Of a stretch of DNA of 37,766 nucleotides, positions 8,901 through 16,392 are shown one piece after another. The notes under the pieces were generated by a model, which saw only the letters and a list, made by a program, of their open reading frames with translations, ran no database searches and was not told the origin of the DNA. The stretch's first letter is position 1; every line of letters begins with the position of its first letter. Source of the DNA: Opitutaceae bacterium (GTDB lineage: Bacteria > Verrucomicrobiota > Verrucomicrobiia > Opitutales > Opitutaceae). The stretch covers positions 1 through 37,766 of the forward strand of contig SXSC01000412.1 of assembly GCA_005792355.1 (NCBI GenBank), written 5' to 3'. Position numbers and translations under genes: made by a program.

Positions 8901-9930
8901 CCGCAATCGGGACGGAGCCTTTGACCCCGTCCAGGATCCTTTGGATCGAACCGGCCGGACCTTTATTGATCCAGACAGAAACAAGAACGGCATTCTGGAC
9001 AGGGTCGAGCCGGGTGGCGCGGAATACGTGGCCGGTGCCACTTACATGCCGTTGGATCAGTTCACCAAGATTTTCAACCAGTTCGACGCATTCTACAACG
9101 CCTGGGCAAAAAAGACGGCCGAGAGCGTCCTGATTCCCGGGACCGTGAGCGGATCCAACGCTGATGCCGTGGCGTCGAGCGGCAGCGGTCTGTCCGAAGT
9201 CCTGACCGACACCGTGAATCTGGTGGCCAAGGGCGTCGAGTTCGAGCTGACCTACAACCCGACGCCCAATCTGCGTTTTTCCTTCAACGTCGCGCAACAG
9301 CAGTCGCAGCTTTCGAATGTCGCTCCGCGCCTGGAAAAAATGATCAAGGACATGATCGCCATCACGGAGTCGGTTCCGCTCGGTCCGTATCTCGTGGGAG
9401 CTCAGATGGCGACCAATCGACTCACCAACCCCCTGGCAACGACCGCTTTTGCGAGCAACACGATGACCGGACTTTGGCTGCGAGCCAACAACATCGGCGG
9501 GGTATACTTCGCGCAGAAGGCGCTCGCCGGCTCGGATAATCCCGAAGTTCGGAGGTATCGCGCGAACCTGCTGGGAAATTACTCGTTTACGGAAGGACGC
9601 CTCAAGGGGATTGGCGTCGGGGGCGCGTTTCGCTGGCAGGACAAGGCGGCGATTGGATATCCCGTCATCTACCATGCGACCACCGGGGTGCCGATCAAGA
9701 ACGTGACCAAACCCTATTACGACGACGGGAGCAAATACGTCGACTGCTGGGTTGGTTATAGGCGGAAATTCCTCCAGGGGAAAGTCGGCTGGAAGGTGCA
9801 GTTGAACATCCGCAATGTCTTCGCCGATGGCGATCCGGTCGTCGTCCAGGTTCAGCCCAACGGCGCACCCGCCCGGGTGTCGATTCCCGTCCCGCGGCAA
9901 TTCGTGCTCTCGAACACGTTCACCTTTTGA
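5971..9930 (+). CDS. TonB-dependent signalling receptor, 1319 residues (TBDR 2)
   Basis: Outer-membrane receptor, unusually long. The ATG at 5971 is preceded by a purine-rich GGAAAGCGAG; an ATG at 6004 is an alternative without such a site. Signal peptide core VTLGVFLALVPQLLLFAAGA, STN domain (about 49-125), TonB-box-like VLKLNPFVV (141-149), plug (about 170-300; KDVATTVQVVTAEMLQDIG, ending FLFGLGSPSGIINN) and barrel to NTFTF at the C-terminus. Residues about 972-1010 hold two calcium-loop-like motifs, DRNRDGAFD (977-985) and DRNKNGILD (1002-1010), placed between barrel strands, most likely in an extracellular loop. Third gene of the sigma-FecR-TBDR set, so probably both transporter and sensor. 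Ligand unknown; siderophore-type and glycan-type receptors share this layout. Confidence 0.9.
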   Translation: MEITSGGVSGNMPRPFQFGYPPFRRVTLGVFLALVPQLLLFAAGAAPTPRAFDIPVETAERSLKRFSEQSGVDVVIATQVGREVRTHEVKGVMPARQALDTLLAGTGLVAVEDKNSGAFTVMRGNDSNAGKAAPTEASAEVLKLNPFVVDSSSDRGYYSSQTLAGGRLKTQLKDVATTVQVVTAEMLQDIGATSLDEVLQYTTNTDAVGAMSNYAGLQDGDGTGTLNQSEARQNPGEANRVRGMAAPTRTTNYFETLIPFDSYNSGRIDINRGANSFLFGLGSPSGIINNSLADAELNKDSVTIDSQVSTQNFENNTSRRASVNLNKVIVPKRLAIRLAGLENREEYMQHPAHTDSSRRYAALKFKPWTEHSITLGANYEKGTIKSVPVDRLGPLETLSTFINDPYGTKWKGVGTVTNAAGRRVQDPFGNILLNSTGGNVGYLGRDINGVPLTIAQYDTFLKRNGWASVYDGTEDAAGLPTRAVHTGWTNGRIGRGSRTFDPDNNLLGNNQAVLAKNLSNTEIVSPAFDGFSRQGLVGYDVFDFSRHLMAGSIDNFRNNFDRHIISLEAVSKRGDYGLELAFAGEEWKRDSFVAVNAPELDIDVNYSFPIGPNALFGSTNPNFGRLYFYAPSSNQTLNTDKRETIRATAFAQFDFGKKFDRGLLKWFGRHRVSGLYDQNTLDQKRFVDKPLVYGNDATFHLGDARATIFQRQWSGIFYVSGPNPQAFENPNFKVSDFKTAGLSPRASVSYPKGVQIPLAYLSEGNPARDAAWNLPIGDETTAIGSFTPAFTPFSGVLTRTKTESMALNLQSFFLRDHLVANLGWRSDEVSLARNGTPPLNADTTPVRDSAVFNLNETAARVEKQSNFSYGLVLKVPSKWLPKSTGLTIHLGHSDNFVPNPGGFDLEGHSVPNAAGKTREFGVTVSALNDKLVARLNVYRGSVVNQNFSGTTGAVTALANAHIARNFNGLYLDMDQYDRNRDGAFDPVQDPLDRTGRTFIDPDRNKNGILDRVEPGGAEYVAGATYMPLDQFTKIFNQFDAFYNAWAKKTAESVLIPGTVSGSNADAVASSGSGLSEVLTDTVNLVAKGVEFELTYNPTPNLRFSFNVAQQQSQLSNVAPRLEKMIKDMIAITESVPLGPYLVGAQMATNRLTNPLATTAFASNTMTGLWLRANNIGGVYFAQKALAGSDNPEVRRYRANLLGNYSFTEGRLKGIGVGGAFRWQDKAAIGYPVIYHATTGVPIKNVTKPYYDDGSKYVDCWVGYRRKFLQGKVGWKVQLNIRNVFADGDPVVVQVQPNGAPARVSIPVPRQFVLSNTFTF

Positions 9931-10502
9931 TGGACCCGGACCTGAGACCGGAACGGAGTTCCACTGGCCGGCTGTCCGTCAGGATTGCCCCGTCCCGGGA
10001 GGACATCTTGGAACAAACCGTGCGCTTCTTCGTCGATCATTTCCGACCTGCAGGCCGCGTGGGACGATCGCACCCTCGGCCAGCATCTTGGTCGGCGGCA
10101 CAAGGGAAAGTCGGGTGCAGCCAAGTACTCCGGTTGCGCCATCCCAAACTCGCGCTTCAGCCCCGTAAAGGACGCCGAACACTACGACCTGGATTTTCCG
10201 GCGCGTTTCTTACCGGCCAGGGCGGCAGCGGCCACTCGCACTTCCTCGCCCCCGACGGCTACGACGCGACCAGGAGTTCGACGTGGCTGAAGCGCCCCTC
10301 GGAATTCGATCATCCCATCGGACCGCCCCAGTCACCGGCGAAACGGGACGGCTACACCGATGCGCGCGAGTTCCGACACGCGTCGGTGCGGATCGATGTC
10401 AAAGCCGAACCGGCTACGTTCACGTGGCATCGGGATGCGCCCGCTCCCGCAGCGAAGTGATCGCCGGCTGCCACCGTTTTCGTTCCCCAAGAATTCAAAC
10501 CC
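9930..10502 (+). pseudogene. Probable decayed gene between TBDR 2 and the DUF1552 gene
   Basis: No frame gives a convincing protein throughout, but protein-like pieces occur in succession on the plus strand in different frames. About 9990-10040 reads SREDILEQTVRFFVDH. About 10040-10200 reads DLQAAWDDRTLGQHLGRR through DAEHYDLDF. About 10200-10460 returns to the first frame, reading GQGGSGHSHFLAPDGYDA through YTDAREFRHASVRIDVKAE to a TGA at 10458-10460. This is the pattern of a frameshifted exported or cytoplasmic enzyme. The last piece resembles the C-terminal beta-sandwich ending of some glycoside hydrolase-like proteins, but that is a weak impression. No start or ribosome site stands out. 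Confidence 0.35.
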
Positions 10503-11783
10503 ATGTCCCACCGCTCCTCCATCATGTCAAAAACCGAAATGTCACGGCGGTCATTTCTCAGGGCCGCCGGCATCTCCATCGCGCTGCCGGCCCTCGAGTC
10601 GCTTGGGGCCCCGCTCCAGGCGAAGCCGCCGATGCGAATGGTCTGCGTCGCCAGCGCGTTGGGCATGAACCCCGCGACGTTTTTTCCCCGCTCGTTCGCG
10701 CGCGGATATGAATTATCACCGGTGCTGGGGCCGCTGGCCGGCCTGCGCGATGACTTCACGGTGTTCTCGCATATGGACCACCCCACCATCTACACGAAGC
10801 ACGGTTCGATGAGTTCGCTGCTCAGCGGTGTCGATCCCGAGCACGCGGCCGTCGGGGCAAACGTGTCCATGGACCAGCTGGCGGCGGCGCACGTGGGCTA
10901 CCAGACGCGATTCCCGTCGGTGCACATCTCGCTGGGCGGAAGCCAGGGCAACTCGTGGAGTTCCTCGGGCATCAAGGTGCGCGAGGAGGCCGACCCGCTG
11001 GAGCTGTTCCGCAAGCTGTTCGTGAACGATCCGGAGGCGGCGAAGCGGGCCCGCAAGCTGGAGCTCGATCAGCAGGGCAGCGTGCTGGATCTTGTGCGCG
11101 ACCAGACGAGACGTTTCGAACGCACCATCAACCAGCCCGATCGGGAAAAGCTGGATGAATATCTGACGGCGATCCGCGAGGCGGAGGCGGGCATCCAGGG
11201 CATGAAGCGCTGGGAGGACATCCCGAAGCCGAAAGTCGGATTCGACGCGACGGCCCGGGCCCACAGCGGCACGGACTACCCCACGTTGTCGCCGCTGATG
11301 TTTGACCTGCTGTTCCTCGCGATTCAATCGGACACGAGCCGCGTCTTCACCGCTGGTTTCGGGATGCACAACCACATCATCGAACTCGACGGCGTGAAGG
11401 AAGGCTACCACGGCCTGACGCACCACGGGCAGCTGCCCGACCGGCTGAAGCAGCTCCAGATCATCGAGACATTCTACATCGCGCAACTGGCCCGCTTCGT
11501 CGGGAAACTGAAGCAGTCGCGCACCGGGCACGGCAACCTCCTCAACGAGACCATGGTGTTTTTCGGCAGCGGTCTCGGGGATGCCGCCCGCCATTCGAAC
11601 CGCGATCTGCCGCTGATCCTGGCCGGCGGCGGTCTCCGCCACGGGGTGCATCTGGACTGCAAGCGGCCGAGCGGCGAACAGACCCCGTTGAACAACCTCT
11701 TCACGACGATGCTCCGGAATTTCGGGCTCGAGATCGATCGCTTCAACAACGCCACGGGCACGATGAGCGCGCTGACGGCATGA
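10503..11783 (+). CDS. DUF1552 family Tat-exported protein
   Basis: 426 residues. The N-terminus has a twin-arginine signal (MSRRSFLRAAGISIALPALE from residue 13), so it is probably exported folded, which suggests a cofactor or metal. ATGs at 10503, 10524 and 10539 are all possible starts. The body matches DUF1552, a planctomycete-verrucomicrobial family of unknown activity distantly like DUF1501 and alkaline-phosphatase-fold proteins: MVCVASALGMNPATFFP near the start, FGMHNHIIELDGVKEGYHGLTHH in the middle, and the C-terminal NETMVFFGSGLGDAARHSNRDLP. Its stop overlaps the start of the DUF1592 cytochrome in ATGA, the usual pairing of these two families, so the products likely act together in the periplasm. 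Substrate unknown. Confidence 0.9.
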   Translation: MSHRSSIMSKTEMSRRSFLRAAGISIALPALESLGAPLQAKPPMRMVCVASALGMNPATFFPRSFARGYELSPVLGPLAGLRDDFTVFSHMDHPTIYTKHGSMSSLLSGVDPEHAAVGANVSMDQLAAAHVGYQTRFPSVHISLGGSQGNSWSSSGIKVREEADPLELFRKLFVNDPEAAKRARKLELDQQGSVLDLVRDQTRRFERTINQPDREKLDEYLTAIREAEAGIQGMKRWEDIPKPKVGFDATARAHSGTDYPTLSPLMFDLLFLAIQSDTSRVFTAGFGMHNHIIELDGVKEGYHGLTHHGQLPDRLKQLQIIETFYIAQLARFVGKLKQSRTGHGNLLNETMVFFGSGLGDAARHSNRDLPLILAGGGLRHGVHLDCKRPSGEQTPLNNLFTTMLRNFGLEIDRFNNATGTMSALTA

Positions 11784-14134
11784 ACTCCGCCATGAAGCTT
11801 TGGATTTCGTTGCTTGTGCTGGGCGTTCCGGCCGTCGCGGCGGCGGCACCCGACCTCGGTCCGCCGCAACCGTTCTTCCAAACCTATTGTGTCTCGTGCC
11901 ACGGTGCGGAAAAACAGAAGGGCGGCGTCCGGCTCGACGACGTGGCCGGCATCGATGCCGACCTCTGGCAGAACGTCTACCGGCAACTGGCCAGCCAGGA
12001 AATGCCGCCCGACGACAAGCCCCAGCCCACGGCCGACGAGCGGCGCGGCCTGATGCACGCCGCTCTCGCCCGCGCGACCGAGCATCCGGTGATCGCGACC
12101 ACCGGGTTTCGACGGCTCAATCAGAGGGAATACGGCAACACTGTACGCGATTTGCTCGGACTGCGGCAGGGAACGTTCGATCCCGGAGAATATATCTACA
12201 AAGACGAGGTCAGCGCCGGTTTCGACACCGAGGCCGTTTCACTCGTCATCTCCCACGAGTTGCTGCTCGAATACTTGCGCTCCGCGGAAAAGAGCCTGCG
12301 CCACGCGCTGTTTACCGCGGAGCGCACGCGGCCTCCCGCCCGCATCATCGACGTGAACCTGGCCAAAATGACCGGCACCTCCCGGCGCTATATCAACGTC
12401 GCGCCCGGCCACGCGATCACGCGATCCGCCGGCCGGGACAAGCTCTATGATGGCGAGTCCACCCGGACGATGCGATACCCCGGCCGGTATACGATCACGG
12501 TGACGGCGTCGGGCGCGGATCGGGATCGCTATCCGGTTCGGTTCGAACCCGAGGAAGGGCCGCTGATCATGGGCATCGGAGTCATGGCTGACAGCGCCGA
12601 AAGCCTGGCGCTCACCGGCGTTCTGCAGCAGACCTTCAAACTGAAGGACGACGTGGAGCAGACCTTCAAATTCGACACGTGGATCGACAAGGGCCACTTC
12701 CCGTATCTGTCTTTCGTCAACGGCTCCGACAAGCCGATCACCCAGGTTCGCGCCACCATGCGACGCGGCCTGCTCAAGGATTCCGCCGACACCGAGCCAT
12801 ACGTCGGGCCGGGCGTCCGCGTGAGCCGGTTCACGATTGCCGGACCCTACTTCGACGAATGGCCGGCCGGATCGCTGCGCGCGGTTTACGCCGCGGATCA
12901 GATCCCCGACCTCGATGACGCCGCCGCCCGGGCGCAGGTCCTCGAGCGCTTTGCAACCCGTGCGTTTCGCCGGCCCGTGACCACGGAGGAAATGATCCCC
13001 TACGTCCGGTTCCTGGAAGCCAGACACGCGGCCAGCCAGGACTGGGCCGAGTCGCTCCTCCGCACTCTCGCGGCCATGATGTCCTCGGCGGACTTTCTCT
13101 ACCTGCGCGAGGAAGGCGGCGAACTCGCCCCGCACGCGCTCGCCAGCCGCCTCAGTTACTTTTTGTGGAGCACGATGCCCGACGCCGAACTCACCGCGCA
13201 CGCCAACTCGGGCAAACTCACGGAGCCGGCCGTGCTGCGCATGCAGGTGGCACGGATGGTCGAAGATCCGCGCGCCGATCAATTTTCCCGCAGCTTTGTG
13301 GATCAGTGGCTCGCACTCCGCACGCTCGGGAGCATGCCGCCGGATGTGAAGAGCCCGGACTTCAGAATCTATTTCCGCCGCAAGCTCGAACCTGCGATGC
13401 GCACGGAGACCGCGTTGTATTTTCGTCACGTCCTGCGGGAAAACCGCAGCGTGCGCGACTTCATCGATTCCGACTATTCGATCCTCAACGCCGGGCTCGC
13501 CGAACTCTACGAGGTGCCGTTCCCGGGGGGCGACGAATTCACCCGCGTCACCTTTCCGTCGTCGGCCCGGCGCGGCGGCATCCTGGGGCACGGCAGCGTC
13601 CTGACGCTGTCCGCCAACGGCGTGGAAACCTCCCCCGTGCAGCGCGGCCATTGGGTGCTGAAGCACTTCCTCGGCACCCCGCCGCCACCGCCGCCGAAGG
13701 AGGTGCCCGCGCTCGTTCCCGATCTCAACGGCCTAAAGACCGTCCGCGAATTGCTGGCCAAGCATCGCAGCGACGCGGCCTGTCTGGAGTGTCATCGCCA
13801 GATGGACCCGCTCGGCTTCGCCCTCGAGGCCTACGATCCGATCGGTCGGCTCCGCTCGGCTTATTCCAAAACCATGCCCGTCAGCACCGAGGGCGACTTC
13901 AAGGGCAAACCGTTCAACGACGTCGCCGGCCTGAAGCAGATCATGCTCACCCAGCTCCGGCCTTTCGCCCGCAATCTCGTGGTCCGCATCGCGGAATACG
14001 CCAAAGGCCGGAAGCTCGTCGCCGCCGACTTCAAGACGGTCGAGGACATCCTTGATCGCTCCGCAGCGGACGAATTCCGCCTGAAGGACCTCGTCACCCG
14101 GATCGCAACAAGCGACCTCCTGACGCGGCGATAG
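11780..14134 (+). CDS. DUF1592 / planctomycete-type cytochrome c protein
   Basis: 784 residues with a Sec signal peptide (1-23). A haem-binding CVSCH at 37-41 sits in the planctomycete cytochrome C-like domain. Then come DUF1587 (TGFRRLNQREYGNTVRDLLG), a middle beta-rich region, DUF1595 (FATRAFRRPVTTEEMIPYV), DUF1592 (SRLSYFLWSTMPDAEL through FVDQWLALR), DUF1588 (RRGGILGHGSVLTLSANG and a second CLECH at 668-672 before RQMDPLGFALEAYDPIGR) and DUF1585 (the last 75 residues). All domains of the family are present in normal order and length. By family knowledge these are exported, probably electron-accepting proteins with no proven substrate. Coupled to DUF1552 by a 4-bp overlap. The stop is followed within 35 bp by the orphan TBDR tail at 14165. 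Confidence 0.92.
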   Translation: MNSAMKLWISLLVLGVPAVAAAAPDLGPPQPFFQTYCVSCHGAEKQKGGVRLDDVAGIDADLWQNVYRQLASQEMPPDDKPQPTADERRGLMHAALARATEHPVIATTGFRRLNQREYGNTVRDLLGLRQGTFDPGEYIYKDEVSAGFDTEAVSLVISHELLLEYLRSAEKSLRHALFTAERTRPPARIIDVNLAKMTGTSRRYINVAPGHAITRSAGRDKLYDGESTRTMRYPGRYTITVTASGADRDRYPVRFEPEEGPLIMGIGVMADSAESLALTGVLQQTFKLKDDVEQTFKFDTWIDKGHFPYLSFVNGSDKPITQVRATMRRGLLKDSADTEPYVGPGVRVSRFTIAGPYFDEWPAGSLRAVYAADQIPDLDDAAARAQVLERFATRAFRRPVTTEEMIPYVRFLEARHAASQDWAESLLRTLAAMMSSADFLYLREEGGELAPHALASRLSYFLWSTMPDAELTAHANSGKLTEPAVLRMQVARMVEDPRADQFSRSFVDQWLALRTLGSMPPDVKSPDFRIYFRRKLEPAMRTETALYFRHVLRENRSVRDFIDSDYSILNAGLAELYEVPFPGGDEFTRVTFPSSARRGGILGHGSVLTLSANGVETSPVQRGHWVLKHFLGTPPPPPPKEVPALVPDLNGLKTVRELLAKHRSDAACLECHRQMDPLGFALEAYDPIGRLRSAYSKTMPVSTEGDFKGKPFNDVAGLKQIMLTQLRPFARNLVVRIAEYAKGRKLVAADFKTVEDILDRSAADEFRLKDLVTRIATSDLLTRR

Positions 14135-14164
14135 TCGTCCAAGATGGCCGCCGTATGCTTCCCG

Positions 14165-14233
14165 CACCTCACGCTCCGATCGCGCCTCGACTTCCACTCC
14201 CTCTGGACCTTCGGTCTCAAGGGCACGTTTTGA
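14165..14233 (+). pseudogene. Orphan 3' end of a deleted TonB-dependent receptor
   Basis: Between two intact genes lies an in-frame stretch ending in a TGA at 14231-14233 that reads HLTLRSRLDF, HSLWTFGLKGTF. The ends of TBDR 3 (AQFRSRLDFGSLWTFGLKGIF, at 25270) and TBDR 4 (FGSLWTLGIKGTF, at 28457) are nearly the same. The match includes the last barrel strand with its terminal Phe and the stop codon, so chance is unlikely. The rest of the receptor is missing; upstream the sequence is unrelated up to the DUF1592 stop. The following spacer (CGGCCCCGCC, a pyrimidine-rich stretch, then CCCATG) also resembles the TBDR 3/TBDR 4 spacer. Best read as the scar of a deletion or rearrangement. Confidence 0.75.
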
Positions 14234-14267
14234 ACGGCCCCGCCCTCTACTCCCTCCAACCTCGCCC

Positions 14268-15146
14268 ATGAAACCCCCGCTGATTCTCGCCTTACTCTCC
14301 GTCTCTCTTGCTCTCCTTCCGTCCTTCGTAGCCACCGCCGTCGGGGCGCCCGCGCCGAAACCCCATGTCGTCTTCGTCCTCGGCACACTCCACTATTCGC
14401 CCGAACTGACGCTTCCGCTCTTCGCGCAGGAGCTGGAGCGGTTTGGTTTTCGCACCACCGTAGTCAAGGGCGAGGGCGATCCCGAGAAGAAGAAGGAAAA
14501 CGTTCTGCCGGGTATCAGTGTCCTCGCCGAGGCGGACGTCGTGATTTTTTTCCCGCGTTTCCTCCAATTGCCCGACCGCGAGTGGCAGCCAATTGAGGAC
14601 TACTTGAAATCAGGCAAGCCAGTCATCGGGCTTCGCACCGCCTCGCACGCTTTCAAATATCCCAAGGGCCATCCCCGCTACAATTGGAACGACGATTTCG
14701 GCCGGCGCGCCATCGGCACGCCCTATATCGTGCACCAAACGGGCACGACCCAGGTCAGCGTGATCCAAAAATACAAGACGCACCCCATCATGAGTCACGT
14801 CACCAAGACGCAATGGGTGTCCCCCGGCACTCTGTATCTGACGCGACTTCAGGGCGGCTGCGTGCCGCTGCTCATGGGCACGGGCAAAGGCACCTTCCGA
14901 TTGATGGAAAAAGAATTCGGCCCCATCCAGGTCCACGAACAGGAAGCCGACATCGTCGCCTGGGCGTGGAAAAACGAGTGGGGCGGGAAAGTCTTTGGCA
15001 CGTCGCTCGGCGATCCGGGCGACTTCGGCGAGGAGAGCTTCACCCGCATGCTCGTGAACAGCGTGTGCTGGGCCGTGGGCAAACCCGTGCCGGGAGCCGA
15101 CGAGAAAATTTCGACGTGGAACCTGAAGCGCGTGGACAAAAAATGA
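14268..15146 (+). CDS. ThuA-like domain protein, exported
   Basis: 292 residues with a Sec signal peptide (1-27) ending near VGAPAPKP. The rest is one ThuA-like domain, a class I glutamine-amidotransferase-like fold: HVVFVLGTLHYSPELTLP at the first strand, EADVVIFFPRFLQLPD, a GKPVIGLRTASHAFKYP turn at the place of the nucleophile elbow, and FGTSLGDPGDF near the end. The elbow has Thr-Ala-Ser where amidotransferases have Cys, as usual in ThuA. The founding ThuA is tied to trehalose/disaccharide oxidation in rhizobia; in PVC bacteria these proteins sit in carbohydrate clusters next to dehydrogenases. The stop overlaps the start of the SGNH gene by 4 bp. A periplasmic role in sugar handling is inferred. 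Confidence 0.88.
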   Translation: MKPPLILALLSVSLALLPSFVATAVGAPAPKPHVVFVLGTLHYSPELTLPLFAQELERFGFRTTVVKGEGDPEKKKENVLPGISVLAEADVVIFFPRFLQLPDREWQPIEDYLKSGKPVIGLRTASHAFKYPKGHPRYNWNDDFGRRAIGTPYIVHQTGTTQVSVIQKYKTHPIMSHVTKTQWVSPGTLYLTRLQGGCVPLLMGTGKGTFRLMEKEFGPIQVHEQEADIVAWAWKNEWGGKVFGTSLGDPGDFGEESFTRMLVNSVCWAVGKPVPGADEKISTWNLKRVDKK

Positions 15147-16381
15147 GCCGGCGCTGCTCCTTTGCCTTCTCGCTCGCACTCGCTGTCATCGGCCTCGCCC
15201 CCGCGGCCACCGCCGCCGAACCGGCGATTCGTCCCGGCGATCGCATCGCGATCATGGGAAACACCTTTGCGGATCAGCTGCGGGTAAACGGCTATCTCGA
15301 GACGCTCCTCCTCCAGCGTTCGGCGGAGAACCGCGTCTCGGTCCGCAATCTGGGCTGGGGCGGCGACATGTTGTCCGCCCGCGACCGGCCGACGAATTTT
15401 CCGGCCGAGGAGGCTGCGCTCATCGACCATAAGACCGATGTCATCATCGCGTGTTTCGGGATGGGCGAGTCGTTTGCCGGGACCGACGGGCTCCCGGCGT
15501 TTCGCACCGCGCTCGAAGCCTTCGTGGCGTCCCACCGCGGTCGGAAATACAACGGCACATCGGAAGTCCGGCTCGTGCTCGTCTCGCCGATCGCCTACGA
15601 AAACCTCGGAGCGTTGACGCCGGAATGGGAGCGTCGCAACCGGGAGTTGGCCGACTACACCGCGGCGATGGAACAAGTGGCGAACCGGCAGGAGTTGGGC
15701 TTCGTGAATCTTTTCGAGCCCACCCGGCGGCTCCTGACGGATTCCACCAGCCCGAAACTGACCACCAACGGCATTCATCTGAACGCCTACGGCTACTGGG
15801 CGGTCAGCCGTCTCCTCGCCGATGATCTGACGCGCCGCCTCCCGCCCTGGGCGCTGCGCGTCGACGCCCGCAACCGTCACGCGGAGGGCGATGGCGTCAC
15901 GATCACGCAGGTCGAATCCGCCGGCGGCGGCATGCGCTTCACGGTGAGGGAGAATCACGCGCCCACGCTCGCTCCGCCCATCAAGGGTCAGGCTCACGCG
16001 GCGCTCCTACCGCTGCGTGACACCCTCGTCGTGACAAACCTCGCGCCCGGTGAGTATCGCCTGACCATCGACGGCGAACCGGTGATCACGGCGGGCCACG
16101 ACCGTTGGGCCGAGGGGATCGCCCTTGATTCTTCGCCGCAGCACCGGAACGCCGAATCCCTGCGGCAGGCCGTCAACGACAAGAACCAGCAATGGGTCTA
16201 CAGCTGGAAGGCGCTCAACCAGGTGCACATCGTCGGCGAACGGAAGTCCTCGCCGAGCGGCCGGGCCCTGCCGGGTGAGATCATCGAATTCAAACGTCTG
16301 GCGGACCAAAAGGACCAAGCCCTGCGCCCCGGGGGTTCACCCCTCATGCACGAGTGGCGGTTGGCGCCCATCTCACGCTAG
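15143..16381 (+). CDS. SGNH/GDSL-like hydrolase, exported, non-canonical blocks
   Basis: 412 residues from the ATG at 15143, which overlaps the ThuA stop; the frame is open further upstream but that part is only a shadow of ThuA. Signal peptide 1-25. The fold and spacing follow SGNH esterases, but the blocks are altered. Block I is GNT (39-41) instead of GDS; block II is NLGWGGDM (69-76); block III is FGMGES (105-110), with Gly where Asn is normal; block V is NGIHLNAYG, with His212 preceded by Asn209 instead of Asp. This variant group is found beside PVC dehydrogenases. It could be a carbohydrate esterase using other residues, or a non-catalytic binding protein. The C-terminal 150 residues form an extra beta-rich part. 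Next gene starts 11 bp downstream. Confidence 0.85.
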   Translation: MSRRCSFAFSLALAVIGLAPAATAAEPAIRPGDRIAIMGNTFADQLRVNGYLETLLLQRSAENRVSVRNLGWGGDMLSARDRPTNFPAEEAALIDHKTDVIIACFGMGESFAGTDGLPAFRTALEAFVASHRGRKYNGTSEVRLVLVSPIAYENLGALTPEWERRNRELADYTAAMEQVANRQELGFVNLFEPTRRLLTDSTSPKLTTNGIHLNAYGYWAVSRLLADDLTRRLPPWALRVDARNRHAEGDGVTITQVESAGGGMRFTVRENHAPTLAPPIKGQAHAALLPLRDTLVVTNLAPGEYRLTIDGEPVITAGHDRWAEGIALDSSPQHRNAESLRQAVNDKNQQWVYSWKALNQVHIVGERKSSPSGRALPGEIIEFKRLADQKDQALRPGGSPLMHEWRLAPISR

Positions 16382-16392
16382 CCCGCCCAATC

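Noticed and set aside
12239-13666. Long minus-strand open frame (475 codons) opposite the DUF1592 gene, and similar ones at 2804-3991, 8638-9900, 19923-22076 and 26475-28610
   Set aside because: They lie opposite well-supported genes with recognisable domains and have the Arg/Gly/Ala/His-rich composition of antisense frames in high-GC DNA. None shows a domain or signal peptide.
14684-15142. Upstream extension of the SGNH reading frame
   Set aside because: The region codes for ThuA in another frame. The ATG at 15143 gives a proper signal peptide and a 4-bp overlap.
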